From contig JAJEKV010000075.1 of the NCBI GenBank assembly GCA_021234155.1, positions 682,001 to 746,000 on the forward strand: 64,000 nucleotides of DNA. Reading direction: 5' to 3'. This document shows positions 20,339 to 32,320 of the stretch, piece after piece; position 1 is the first letter of the stretch, and every line of letters starts with the position of its first letter. The notes under the pieces are model-generated. The model saw only the letters and a list, made by a program, of their open reading frames with translations. It searched no databases and was not told the origin of the DNA. Both the position numbers and the translations under genes were made by a program. Origin of the DNA: Isoetes taiwanensis (lineage: Eukaryota > Streptophyta > Lycopodiopsida > Isoetales > Isoetaceae).

Positions 20339-20650
20339 ATGAGCTCCTCCAAGTCGCCAGATTCGCCTTCAACTTCTTCATCTTCTTCATCATCTTCGCT
20401 TCTTCTCCGGCCTGTGACCACTCATTTTTTTCAAGAATCTCCTATCCAGCCTTCAAGAACACCTGCGGATGAACTCCTGCTCCCGAAATTTCCTCCGATT
20501 CCTCATTCTCTGATTCCTCGCCAAAGGAATCGAGGGAATCGAGGCATTCGTGAGCAAGAACCGCGGGCGCCGGAGGGAATCATGGAGGGAACACCTCTTC
20601 CAGCCGTAATAGGCCTCTTGGAGGACACCTCCGGCTCTTCCGTGAGCTGA
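20339..20650 (+). CDS. Unknown Ser/Pro-rich 103-aa protein near the right end of the 13.5-kb block
   Basis: An unbroken plus frame, ATG 20339 to TGA 20648-20650. It starts MSSSKSPDSPS and has a poly-Ser run, a Pro-rich middle (LLLPKFPPIPHSLIPR) and an Arg-rich segment (RQRNRGNRG). Low complexity makes a chance frame possible, and no domain is visible. The Ser-rich start recalls the MASSS cassettes, but no later motif matches. The overlapping minus frame 20453-20659 is a shadow. Confidence 0.35.
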   Translation: MSSSKSPDSPSTSSSSSSSSLLLRPVTTHFFQESPIQPSRTPADELLLPKFPPIPHSLIPRQRNRGNRGIREQEPRAPEGIMEGTPLPAVIGLLEDTSGSSVS

Positions 20651-20854
20651 TCTCTTCATGGCGATGGACTAGAGAAATTGGGCGGAGGATCTAGCTAAGA
20701 TTGGGCGGAGATTGGGGAGAATGGGCGCAATCTAGGGCTGGAATAGATATAGGCTGGATTAGACGTGAAAATCGTAGGAATGATTCGTATTCCAGTCCTA
20801 TCAACCATCATTACATGCCATTATGTGCATATCTCGAAATTTGAGCCATATCTA

Positions 20855-20958
20855 ATATCTTCCTTTTTTTTAACCTTATACCTAAATATCCAATATCTTC
20901 CTTTTTTTAACCTTATTCCTAAATATCCAATATCTTCCTTTTTAACCTTATTCCTAAA
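20855..20958 (+). repeat. Tandem repeat, about 2.7 copies of a ~40-bp unit
   Basis: The unit contains AATATCTTCCTTTTT and AACCTTATTCCTAAATATCC. Copies differ mainly in the length of the T-run. Confidence 0.8.
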
Positions 20959-21249
20959 CCTATATGATTTGAGTTTAACCTGAAAATGAACACCGATATA
21001 ATTCGAATTTAACATACTATTTAATACCAAGATGCTACGCCACACTATGTCGATAATTGGGATTTAAAAAAAACACTCCAAACCTCCTCGAGAAAAACCA
21101 CGTAAGTGCCGACCTCACTTGTGTTTAAGTTTAATTTGACAACAAGCAACTTCCATATCGGTGTGTAGATCGTGACGGCCAAAATCAAGGTGTGGTATTT
21201 TATGCCCCAACACATTTCGCCCGTGTGAGCCGACGTCCGCATTCAACTT

Positions 21250-21735
21250 CGCTTTTGAAATTTGCAACGCGTATATGGAAATCGAAAAGTCCATTCTCCT
21301 ACAATCCATGCTTTTATACATTAAGCAAATTCAAATTTCGAATTGTAGGGGCGGAAGCCTCATTAGGATGAAGTGAAGATCGGTTAAATAGCAAAGCTAA
21401 ACCTCGAAATGAAAGTCCGATCCGATACAAAAGCTTCAACCTACACATTCAAATTTTGAAATGTAGAAGGCGGGACGCCGCACGCTTACCAAGAGACACC
21501 GCCATGAGTTGCCGTATGCTATAATGCAAGTGGCATTTTAGAAGCGCCACGTGTTGCATCAGTCCGTCTGACAACCAACAGAATTAAATACATATGGCGC
21601 CATGAATGTGCAATCCCCCTTATTCCGGAAGAATATTCCAAGCAAATCTGTAATTATGAGAGTTTGGTATCCTAGGTGGCATGGGAAAAAGGGAGCGGAA
21701 ATATGACGTGGAATGGCTGATAGGAGGCCATTTTC
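21250..21735. repeat. Outer copy of the right end of the 13.5-kb block
   Basis: Direct repeat of 19265-19767; continues into the 32-bp terminal inverted repeat. The two copies are 1.5 kb apart. Confidence 0.85.
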
Positions 21736-21757
21736 AGACCCCAAATCCGCCCTAATG
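21726..21757 (-). repeat. Right terminal inverted repeat of the 13.5-kb block
   Basis: Exact reverse complement of 8273-8304. It starts GGCCATTTTC and ends CCGCCCTAATG. An internal, truncated copy of this end occurs at 19265-19767 and lacks the outermost bases. Confidence 0.85.
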
Positions 21758-21789
21758 CGAAAGGAATTGCACTATCAAGACGAGCTAAA

Positions 21790-21861
21790 GGAGGCAACCA
21801 AGTTTGAACTGATGACCTATTGGACTGCAGCCAATTGCTCTACCACTGAGTTCTGCAAAAC
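21790..21861 (-). tRNA. tRNA-Cys(GCA)-like relic
   Basis: On the minus strand there is a D-arm (CTCAGTGGTAGAGCA), an anticodon arm ATTGG-CTGCAGT-CCAAT with anticodon GCA, and a T-loop TTCAAAC with weak pairing. The 3' acceptor strand TGCCTCC has no matching 5' partner. It is therefore a decayed tRNA gene or the head of a tRNA-derived SINE. Confidence 0.55.
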
Positions 21862-24800
21862 ATGAGGTTATATCCTTAGCAAAGGTTACATATAAAGTGC
21901 TCTTCTTTCTTTAAATCAGGCAACATAAATTTGTTGAATAAACATGAAGGCAAAATTTTAAATAGAGAAATATTCCTATCACGAGGAAATCACTTCCTCC
22001 TTCATTGGTAGTGACAAAAGTAACAAACAAAAGTCCCACCTGCCACATGACCAGTGAAGGTCAAACTCTCTCCATGGAAGTCTATTTTGCCAGCTGGCCC
22101 TTAGCTCCACATGGGTTGATGTAAAGGATGCCTTACCTCTTGTCTAATTGTGCATCACCTCTAGCTCTGAGTAGCCATCAGATTTAAACAGACACCTAGA
22201 TGCTGAATTTTGACCGCAACAGAACCAGAGACTTAGTCATGTCTTTCTCATAGATGGCTAATTCTCAGCAGATGGTAAACCTATGCTAATAGTATGTTTG
22301 TATAATAGGTAAACCGAAATATGAAGGTGTCAAAGATTCAAAGGCAACAGGCTCAGGACATGTTATAGCCAAGAGACCCATTCGTATCTGCAGAAAGTCT
22401 GATTGCACATATATTGATTCTTGTATTAAATCACTCTCTCCAATCCATCTATACTGGTATAGGATGGTCTGTCCCGTGCAAGGTTCACCACGTTAAAGAA
22501 CAAATTATCTCCAAGTCATACAAGTATTGACGCAGAGTTGTGATCTTGTGCCTTTCTTTAACAAGACTAATAACCTCATAGGCCTGGTAGAACCCATGCA
22601 CATACCCTTATGTCTTGCTTTAGAATAATCCAGGATATCGCAAACCTAGTAGGTCGTCTTAAATCTAATAGATCAATGTATCAGATTCAAAAAGTGCACT
22701 GCAGGCTATGATATTCATTGTATGGAAAGATTTTACGCAGAAGAAATATAGAGCATATCCAACTTCGTAACATTTACAAGGGTCCTTGCTCAGAAGTCTT
22801 CTATAAGATGGAGTGATGTGATCTGATCTACAACAGCTTAGTTGAGCTCTTAATCTTTTGTAAATTCTAATTTCTGGGTCAATCCTCTCTTAACTACGCA
22901 ACTCACAAGAAGCTCAGGTCTTTGAAGTATCTGCAAGATAAAATTAAGCAAAATCCCAATCTATAAGGCCACTCAGCCACCTTTCCTTTGAACCTGATGT
23001 GTCGTGGATGGCTCACGTATAAAATGAAATTCCTTGTCGCACAAGTAGCGACCTGCACGAATGTAATTTTTTGTTCTATGATCAATCATCACGTTCTGAG
23101 GCTTAAATCTCTATCTGTGATGCCTTGTCAGTGGCACTAATCAAGTGCCTGGAAATTTGAGAACAGTAATAAGTGCTACATGTAAAAGGATATCAAATGT
23201 GAAGCCAACCAAAAACAAGCATTCTATAACTCTACAAAACACTGTGTGAGATATGCTCATAAAAAAAAAAAAAAAAAAAAAAAAAAACACGAAAATAACA
23301 AGGATGTAACAAACGGTACTCCAAGTAAACTCTCGGTAATGTCAAAGAAAATAAAACTTACCACTTACGATCCATAGACTGTCCAAAGCATAAAAGTAGT
23401 AAACCCTCCCCGCTTTCACCAGAGCGTAAACAAACATTTAACAGTTCTTTTTCTAAAGAACCCACCAAATGCTATGAATCAATCACATAACTTGAATGGA
23501 GCAAGCTAGAAGCCAACCGCTCATCACATCGACAATAGATCGCATTAGAACATGCTATCTTTTCATTTTCTTGTACGTAATGAGTTGTAAGTGTTTTGTA
23601 AATGCTCCAAGTTCCCATCATGAAGCTCTCGTCACTAACAATAGATAGCATTAGAAAATGCTATCTTTCCATTTTCGTGTACATAATGAGTTGTAAGTGT
23701 GTTGTAAATCTGTTCCAAGTTCCCATCATCAAGCTCCCGATAATGAACATAATATTCAAATGACATTTTGAAATCCATGAGCCTCTGTTGCCTTTGGCAC
23801 TTGTGAGTTTGGTGTTGCCAGGTCCTAGACTATTGAAGCACTAAACCTCGCCATCGGTCAACTTTTTTGTACAGTCAGTTCTCAAGCAATGACTTCCTTA
23901 TCCTTTAAAGAAGTTAATGGAAGATTCTTGTCCAGGATAATCGAGTTGATATAGCTGTCTCTGTAGAGCAGTCCTGTGTAGATGATGTTTTAAAAAGCAG
24001 AGCTCTGCCTCATTGCCATATGTCAACAAAACGTCTAAGAGATAGAAAATAAATGTAGATAGAAAATAAATGTAGCAAACATCAAGACACAGAAAGATAA
24101 ATAAGAAGCAACCTTCTACAGGACAGAAGACAAAAAATCATGCCTTTGTGCGACCGAATGGAGTCATAACGATCCCACATTTGCATCACAGTCCAACAGG
24201 TTCAGGCCAAGTAGATGGAATCATTTTCATGGTGGGATTCAGCCTTTGTGCGACCTCATGGAATCATATTATAGCAGAGAGAAAAATATGTGGCATGTAG
24301 CTTTTGAATGTAACAAAAGCAAATGATGTTCTAGTACCTAGCATGGAAGAATGCTTGCACGGATTGTATGTGCACAAAGCTCTGCATATTAAATTAAATC
24401 TAACGAGTTTGCTACTTGCAACTAGTCAACATTACTTACTACAGTCAATAGCTGATTAAGGGTCTTACGAGGGTATTCTTGAAATGCACGCTCTGCTCCT
24501 CTCTAATGTCCACAGCAAACCGAAGTACAAAATTGTTGTATGTCAGACTGGCACGATAGCTACATGCAACACTTCAAATACAGCGTAAATTCTGATTTAT
24601 CGCATTAAAAAACTCCTTGCAAATACTTGGATAGTGCATAATAAACTCCATTAAGAAAATAGGCACTCACTATGCACTAAGCTAGCAACGAATTTTTGAA
24701 TCTGCACAAATGCATGGGTTAATCCGTACCTTTTGAGGTGCTAATGGTATAATATGAACAGGGTAAATGCCTCTTAATTCATTCCAGACCTAGATATGTC

Positions 24801-25229
24801 ACATTGGAAATAAAAACATTTTTGATCGTTGAAGATAAAAGAACAGCTTATAGTAGTCAAGGAAAGGCTAGAGGCAATCTAGATTCTATTACATTCTATA
24901 AACTCATCTACACAAAAAGAAGACCTAAAGAAGTCATTCTTTTGAAATATTTCATCCCAGTGACCTTCAGGTGCAGGCCATGTGCTTACCTCTAAGCATG
25001 AAGTCTTCAATCTTTGAATTGTGCATTACAATAGAACTCCAGCCCAAAATGCAAATGCAAGGCAAATGCAAGTGTGAAAGGGGAGCATAGCAGGATGTAT
25101 TGAATAACAACCTAAATCCCATGCAAATTTGCACGACGTCCTGATGTCTGTGCTTGTAAGAGACTTCTTAAGGTTATTATTAAGGTGTATCTAAATCCTG
25201 TTGACTCGAATTGGTTTAATTCTCAATGT
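21862..25229. other. Intergenic, no supported gene
   Basis: Only short chance frames. It holds an A-run (about 23260-23287) and two small tandem duplications. No conserved protein motif was seen on either strand. Confidence 0.6.
23532..23739 (+). repeat. Tandem duplication, two copies of about 106 bp
   Basis: Both copies start ACAATAGAT and contain TTAGAA.ATGCTATCTTT and AATGAGTTGTAAGTG. The second copy begins at 23638. Confidence 0.9.
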
Positions 25230-25413
25230 TAGCCGTATTATGCACATGAGAATAGTTACAATACAGTAGAACTTTAGCTGTTAGGATGCTGCACATGAGA
25301 ATAGTTACTAGAAACGTTCTCATCACCAAGATTAGATCAGAAAGAGCATATTTGCACATGTTCTTGGTATCTATATTGTGATTTTGAGGTTTGAATCGCC
25401 AGAAACTTTTATT
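25230..25413 (+). repeat. Locus segment A, copy 1 (184 bp)
   Basis: Matches 33932-34115 along its whole length as read. It ends AACTTTTATT, where the insertion at 25414 begins. Confidence 0.9.
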
Positions 25414-26250
25414 CCTAGGATGGGTCCTATGATAGGCATATACTGGCCTGAAGTGGTGTTCTCATTGAGCTTTGTAAAACATTGAGTACAACTGGATCCC
25501 TCACTAGGGGTAGATAAATTTAGAAATATGAACTTTAAATGCTCCGAAACTAGACAATCATCGAGAGCATGATGATACTAAAGATACATTTAAAAGATGG
25601 TTTCATCTGCCACTTGTTCGATTCAAAGGTGAGAAGACCTGGTGACTGCTTCTCATCGGGAAGAAGAACCATGCCTTCTCAAGTTTGTGAGAAAACCCAA
25701 GCAAATAGTTGAAGCACAACCCCACGCACTCTGGCAACCACAAGACCTTAAAAAATCCTGCAGAGTCAAGGCTAAAAGAAAAATAACCCGTCAATGAGTT
25801 AAATGCCATAGGCAAGAAGACTCGGAGGCTCCAGGGCCACGCCGAGAAAGAAACAACAGCCGACCAATCGGGAACCGTCCGCGGAAAATGACCCTCGCGG
25901 GAAAAAACTACCGATTAGTGCTGCCTCGGAGGCTACAATGCCACGCCGAGAGAAAATGAAAAAGAGTTATGCCTCAGAAGCTATAGTGGCATGCCGAGAA
26001 AGAGTAAACTAATAAGTATGCCTCAGAGGCTACAAAGCCACGCTGAGGAAATAACGAACACAATCAAATGCAAATAACCATCAAGGGAGGGAGGGTGAGG
26101 GAAACTGATAGGATAGAGAAGAAGGAGAAATCTAGCTCAAGAGAACGCCGATGATAGAATAATGAAGAGAGGCTGGATAAATAGGAATGACAAGGGGACG
26201 TCCCCATCCAAGGAATGGCGGTTCTATTGCTGTCGCAATAGAACCGTGGC
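25414..26250. mobile_element. Insertion unit 1 (837 bp), rolling-circle-like
   Basis: Starts CCTAGGATGGGTCC and ends with an 11-bp-stem hairpin (GGTTCTATTGC, TGTC, GCAATAGAACC at 26220-26245) plus GTGGC. ATT lies on both sides (25411-25413, 26251-26253). Unit 2 follows head to tail with the same first 36 bases. The unit has no coding sequence; it carries four tandem hairpins (25821-26048). End hairpin plus tandem units suggest Helitron or Helentron relatives, but there is no clear 5' TC / 3' CTRR. Confidence 0.6.
25821..26048 (+). repeat. Four spaced hairpin repeats with covarying stems
   Basis: Copies at 25821-25846, 25924-25950, 25972-25998 and 26021-26048. The type is CCTCGG-A-GGC-loop-GCC-AC-GCCGAG. 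In the last copy the outer stem is CCTCAG/CTGAGG, so both sides changed together. Confidence 0.75.
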
Positions 26251-26253
26251 ATT
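26098..26253 (+). repeat. 156-bp end repeat of insertion unit 1
   Basis: Identical as read to 32321-32476. Contains the 12-bp palindrome GGGGACGTCCCC and the terminal hairpin. Confidence 0.95.
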
Positions 26254-27811
26254 CCTAGGATGGGTCCTATGATAGGCATATACTGGCCGATAGAAGAGGA
26301 ACAAATTCAAAAACTACTCAGCATGGAGACTGAAAAGAAGAGAAGCTAAAGAGAAATATAGAATAAAGAAAGGGAGAAACGAGTCTACAAGGGTCACTGG
26401 AAAAGAATGCATAGATAAGGCTGACGGCAATCAGAATAAAACGAAGGAAGAGGAAACTAAGAAAAATGGAGGAAAAGGGGGATAAAGAGAAGACAGAGAC
26501 AAAGGAACAATGAAGAAGCAGAAAGAGCAAGTAATGCCGGAATGCAAACAACGGAATGTATAAAAATGAAGGAGAACACGATGGAAGAATGCTATGAGAG
26601 ATGGAAAAGGGAACATAAGAATGAAGAAGACAATGGAATAGTGCAGTAAGAGATGAGGGAAGGAACTTATGGGACAACAGCAGACAGAGCCACGAACATG
26701 ATGCCATCATCAAAGTAACGATCTCAAAATGACTAATGTACTAATAAATACTACACTAACAAAGATACTATAAAAGCAAACTATCCTAACTAGCAATATA
26801 AAAGGAGCAAGAAGACAAAGAAACCAAAGAAGGAACCAATGCAACTAATATAGTAATAATGTCATTAGAGTTAAACGGAACAATAAGCTAAAGAAAATAA
26901 ATCAAGGAAACAATGCAAACACAACCAAATAGAGAAATGATATCAAATGGAGCTACCGAGATAATGAGGAGTGTATAGCAAATGGAGCGCACCAAACCCA
27001 TAATGAAGCATGTAGAATCTAATAAAAGCGATTGAAAATGTGGTATAAAGAAAGGGAGGAACGAGTCTACAAAGGTCACTGCAACAAAATAGAATGCACA
27101 AACGAAGCGAAAGGACACATGGAACAAGTGGAGTGAATTCACAAACAGAGACAACAAAGGATCAATGCGAAACACATAGAAACAAACACCCAAGTGACCC
27201 AAGTGACCCAATATAAAACACCTAGAAACAAACAAATCGATTGATACACTGGAACAAATGGAGATAAAGGCACCAAGTACTTGGAAAAAGGGAAAATATG
27301 GAAAAAAGATGAGCAAAGGAGGGAAAAAGGCACATTTAGATAATGAAGCAATGGCAACTGGATGGATTAGAATAGCAAAACATGTCCAGGGAATACAGAA
27401 TAACTGGAATGATGATATCAAGAAAAGAAACAGAACCTAGAGCAAAAAGGACAACTGTGATAAACCGGACTAAGCATAGAAAAATTTTAGCGCACTTGGC
27501 AAAGGTGCACAACTCGCAGATAGAAGCATAGAAAAGTTATGCAAAAGACCCGAGTGAAACAACTAAAACAACGACATAAAAGGAGTTAGAGGTACCAACC
27601 ACGAGTAAATGGCACAAAGGGATCAATATCTATGTGAAGCAAAAGTTAATCTGAAGCAAAGGACTAAATGTTGCATGCAAAAGGATCAAAAGAACTTATG
27701 AAAGTATAGGGAAAAATGCCATAGGGACAATGGGTTAATGAAACAATGTCATGAACAAGAACTTACAAAGCAAAAGGACGAAACTAGAACCCATATGGCC
27801 AATTGGAATAG

Positions 27812-27857
27812 TTGCACAACCGGCACCGAGACAGTTGCACAACCGGCACCGAGACGA
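27812..27857 (+). repeat. 23-bp perfect tandem duplication
   Basis: AGTTGCACAACCGGCACCGA plus GAC occurs twice in direct succession. Confidence 0.9.
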
Positions 27858-29748
27858 GAAAGCTCCTGGCGAAATGCTAGAGGTAACATCAGATGTCCAT
27901 ACAAAGGTATGATGATTGGAACAACAAAACCACGAACAATATACATGATATCCAATGCATGGATCAAAAGATCAAATGAAACAAATGAGTTATAATGCTA
28001 AAAAGGATTAGAGAAGCAGAATGCATTAGCTAAATCAGATACGCACATGTACAAAGCCTAAAGTACAACAAAAAGCCATGTAGTACAAGCATCATCTACC
28101 TAATGCATATGACCAAAATATGCATTAAACTAACTGTGTTGAACGTTGAAGGCCAAAAGGACCTATATGAACGAAACTACAAAAGAATTGACGAAGAGAA
28201 ACTATGTAATGCCAATATCACCCACCAAATATACGATCATGAATCCACTAGGACGTCTGGAGCAAATAGGGCAAAAAAGGGGCCAACAACGCAAATAGGA
28301 GTAAAAAGGAATAGAACCATAGCAATGTGTACATGAAGCCAGAAATACGGCAATAAAACTAAGAGCAACTGAGGCAAATAATGACAAAGGGACAAAATGC
28401 AAAAGTCAGAAGATGGAGGCTAAAGAGACTAATGGACCAAATGGAGTAAAGAATGGACAACCATGACCGAAGGAACTGGTGGAATATCAAGAACAAAATG
28501 GGAGAAACGAAAACAAAATGAGGTCAACAAACCTACGGTGGAAAGGTTAAACTGTTGGAATGTGGATTGCACTAATGTGGCATGGGTAATGTAAAAACAA
28601 ATATGAATAAAACGAAGTAAAAAAGCAAAGGAATTAATGGAGAACAAAGAGAATAAAAATAAATAAATAAACAAAACAGAATAGGCAACATGACAAAAAA
28701 CTAAAAACGTCTACAAATGATCACAAAAATGAATGACTCCAACACGGAGGTAGGAAAGGACCCAAGTATATGTATTCAAAATGATGAAGTAAAGAAGGAT
28801 AGCCACTTGCAAATGATGCCCAAATGCGGACGTGATCTTCATAGAATAATAAGACTCAGCAACTAAACGAGAAGCACTTGGAGAAGATTGCAACCATGTA
28901 ACAAACCACAAATGAGACGTTATCTAAACTTTACAACAATCACGCAATAAACGACCCATTAACTAACTAACATCCACACAAAAGCACTAAAAAGAATGAA
29001 CCGATGAGACCATGTGAAAACTCGTTTGAAGCAAAGGTCAAATATGCCATCAAAATGTGCACATCTTGGCTATTGTATTTACCAAATGTGCACCTCAAAT
29101 AAGGCAACCACAACTAGCATCCTATGGGAATTAAAAGGCAAAAGTTATGAAAGCCAAAGAAAAAACATGTTTAAGCCGAAATAGACCATCTAAGCCCCAA
29201 GGCCCTAACTAGAACCAAGGTCCCAACTAGGCAAACCAACCAAACTACACGTGAGAGTTGAGGAAAAATAAGTGGGAAGATAAGATAGAAGACAAGTGGT
29301 AGGAGTCATGAGATATAAAGAATATACCTGGTTATGAAGAATATACCGGGTTATGAAATGCCATGTAGGATCACGATGACTACCATATAGTTCCAAAAAC
29401 CAGAAAAAGACAAAAAGGACGATTGTTCGAAGAAACCCACATGCTTCATTAGGAAAAATGAACCGACGATATACTATTAAAATGATGAGTTCAAGTACAT
29501 AAGATGATAAGATACAAATGCTAAAAAAGTTCCATCCACGTCATGACGCAAAGATCAATCCATGGACCCCAAGCCCTTTTTAAAAAGATGTACTAGGCCA
29601 ACAACCATACGAGACTTGGAAAACAAGGTATCATGCATATGTCCCTAAGTGGCTTGGCTCAAAATGAATTTGCAACCACAAGTGCAAGCAAACAAATTAC
29701 TAAGTCAAACAAATGCCAGATCCATTTTGCACCAGGAGGGAAGGCCGT

Positions 29749-31203
29749 GTGATAAGTAAAGGACACAAGGCAAATGCATATGAGATCAAGACTACAAGCC
29801 ACCATAAAATCCTTCAAAAGGATGTAAATGCCATAATATACTAATGCAGGGATACCGGAGCCGGGTCCTCCCTTAATTGCAAACAAACAGAAACTAGCAA
29901 GGCGGTGGTCCATAGTCCTGGGACGGTACTTTATCAGACTATGCCACGTGGCAAACGAACAAGAAAACGTGTTTGCATTTGACGTAGTCTGCCTTATAAC
30001 TAGAAGAGACATGCACTCACAAAGAAAACCGAGAAATAGCATACAGAGGTAACCTTGGATAACAAGAACGACATGGATTTAGAACAACATGGATAGATTT
30101 AAAACCTGCCGCGGGACCAAATCCATGGAAAACTGGTGAGGATATAATCATATAAAGAATATACGTGCTCTGAATCTGGTGCACCAACCATCTTAGAGAC
30201 AAATGTCGCTTATTGACATCACCCATACTCGTCACTTATCATACACGGTCCTGTAATCTGTCTTTTGATACCAGCATCATGTGTTGTGTGACAGCATAAC
30301 AAATAAATCCCTAAAAGTTAAACCTATACAATCATACAAGCTGGAAAACAGTTCGTTCTTTATCTGCAGAATGAATTTCATGGAAGATATGTACATGTTA
30401 TAACCAAAAAAGAACAGAATAGATTGCAAACCTGCAGCATAATCATGTAGATGCATGCTGCCTAACACATCTAGCAAAAGGACATGTGATAAGTACAGGA
30501 CACCGGGCAAATGCATATGAGATCAAGACATAAAATCCACAAAAGGATGTAAATGCCATAATATACTAAACCAGGGATACCGGAGCCATGTCCTCCCTTG
30601 ATTACAAACAAACAGATCCATGGTCCTGGGACAGTACTTTATCAGACTATGTCACGTGGCAAACAAAAATAAAAACAAGAAAACGTGTTAGAATTTGACA
30701 TAATAGTCTGCCTTATAACTAGAAGAGACATGTGCACAAAGAAATCCAAGAAATAGCATACAGAGGTAACCATGGATAGCAAGAACGACATGGATTTAGA
30801 CAACATGGATTTATCTAAAAACTGCCGTGGGACCAAACCCATGGAAAACTGGTGAGGATCTAATCATATAAAGAAAATACGCGCTCTTAATCTGGTGCAT
30901 CAACTATCTTAGAGACAAATGTTGCTTATTGACATCACCCATACTCAGTCACTTATCATACACAGTCCACGTAACTTGTCTTTTTGATACCAAAGATCAT
31001 GTGTTGTGTGACACCATGCATAACAAATAAATCCCTAAAAATTGAACCTATACAATCATACAAGCCGGAAAACAATTACCTTCTTTATCCGCAGAATGAA
31101 TTTCATGGAAGATGAGTACATGTTATAACAAAAAGACCGTATAGGACCGCTAACCCAGTAGCATAATCATGTATATGCATGCTTTGCCTAACACATCTAG
31201 CAA
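29749..31203 (+). repeat. Tandem duplication, two copies of about 720-730 bp
   Basis: Copy 1 is 29749-30478 and copy 2 is 30486-31203. They share GGATGTAAATGCCATAATAT, GGGATACCGGAGCC and ACACATCTAGCAAA in order, with small indels. Confidence 0.85.
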
Positions 31204-32320
31204 ATTGTACGAACCCTCGCCCATGACAATCACTAGCTTTAAATCAACAAAGACCTATGCTACAGCGCCATTACCAGAAAGCAAACCGCCTCGATTATAG
31301 AAGCTTCCATCACGAGCACTCATCCTTGTTCATTTGTTTTACGCAGGCATTCATCGCTCCATCCATAGCTCTTTGAGAGGAAAAAATCGGCTACTCACGG
31401 GTTTCGCCATCGCATCATAAACGCTTGTCACAAGTAAAATTCTTAAAGCACCGCTCAAACCGCAGAAAAGGTCGGGCCAGGCAAATCTCGGTGTCCATGA
31501 CGTCCAAGGCCCTGAGTACAATCACATATAAAACTGGAAGTGCAGAAGCCTCTGTTAAAATCCCGCAGAAGCCTCTGTTAGAATCCCCGATTAGCTGATG
31601 GAAAATAGAAGCTAGAAGCGAGGAGGCCTGCTGCAATGAAATGGTTCACCAAAGGAAGCTACCATAAGGTCGGAACCCAGTTATTCTGAAACCATTTGAT
31701 GCATGCATCCTTAAGCGGCATAGGCTCTGATCTGAAGACAGCCAGAGACAAAAAATAAAAGATGAAATCACCCCAAACCAAAGAAGGCCTACCGCAAAGA
31801 CCGCAAATCAGTTGCTTTGCAAGAAACCGGGTGTATATAAGAAGGGTTTATCTGTCAATCATTTCAAACCATTCCAAATCAGTGGGTAGGCGGTCTGGCA
31901 GGAAAGGATTTGGCAACAAAGGGGGCTTCAGGCGGCAACGGAATGGCCACAGCCAAGAAAAAATGAAGCGAAGAAACCAAAGCCCCAAATCGTCTGAAAA
32001 ATCCATGCCACAAAAAAGACATAGAAGAGAATAGCAACTTATCTAGAAAAAATCGCTCCATATTGTTGAAGAACAGTCGCCTATCGAATCTTGGCAAACA
32101 AAATCAGACGAGTTTCTCTGCAAACTACAGTCCATAGTCGGCCAGCACCACCGACCCAAAGCCAAATCCAAAAAGGGTGAGAACTACCCAGGTACTCAAT
32201 AAGCGTGAATGCCTACTTCTTAATCTGCCTAGGCCGCCTAACACAAGATTAGATGCTCAACAGAATCGGGAGACACGATAGGGAGAAGTTGAGACGAAGA
32301 GAATAGAATAGGAATAGGGT

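Larger units (their letters stand above)
8273..21757. mobile_element. 13.5-kb element-like block with 32-bp perfect terminal inverted repeats and many small decayed genes
   Basis: The 32 bases at 8273-8304 (core GGGCGGATTTGGGGTC) recur as an exact reverse complement at 21726-21757. Just inside, both ends share a TTCCACGTCA-type segment. If the true terminus is GGGCGG, a TA dinucleotide flanks both sides (8276-8277, 21753-21754), which would fit a 2-bp TA target duplication. The inside differs from its surroundings: less AT-rich, small closely spaced coding relics mostly on the plus strand, TATA boxes, and a repeated inverted-repeat family. I do not recognise the superfamily. It could be a giant DNA transposon with cargo or an integrated DNA virus-like element; the terminal repeat alone does not decide this. 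Confidence 0.65.

Noticed and set aside
8273-21757. Calling the block a proven giant-virus integration
   Set aside because: No capsid, packaging ATPase, polymerase or other hallmark gene could be read; histone-like and hairpin features are only suggestive.
26318-27421. Long minus-strand hydrophobic ORFs that look like membrane proteins
   Set aside because: The plus strand is extremely purine-rich, which makes the minus frames Phe/Leu/Ser-rich and stop-poor. No motif, and similar frames appear in the unrelated R repeat copies.
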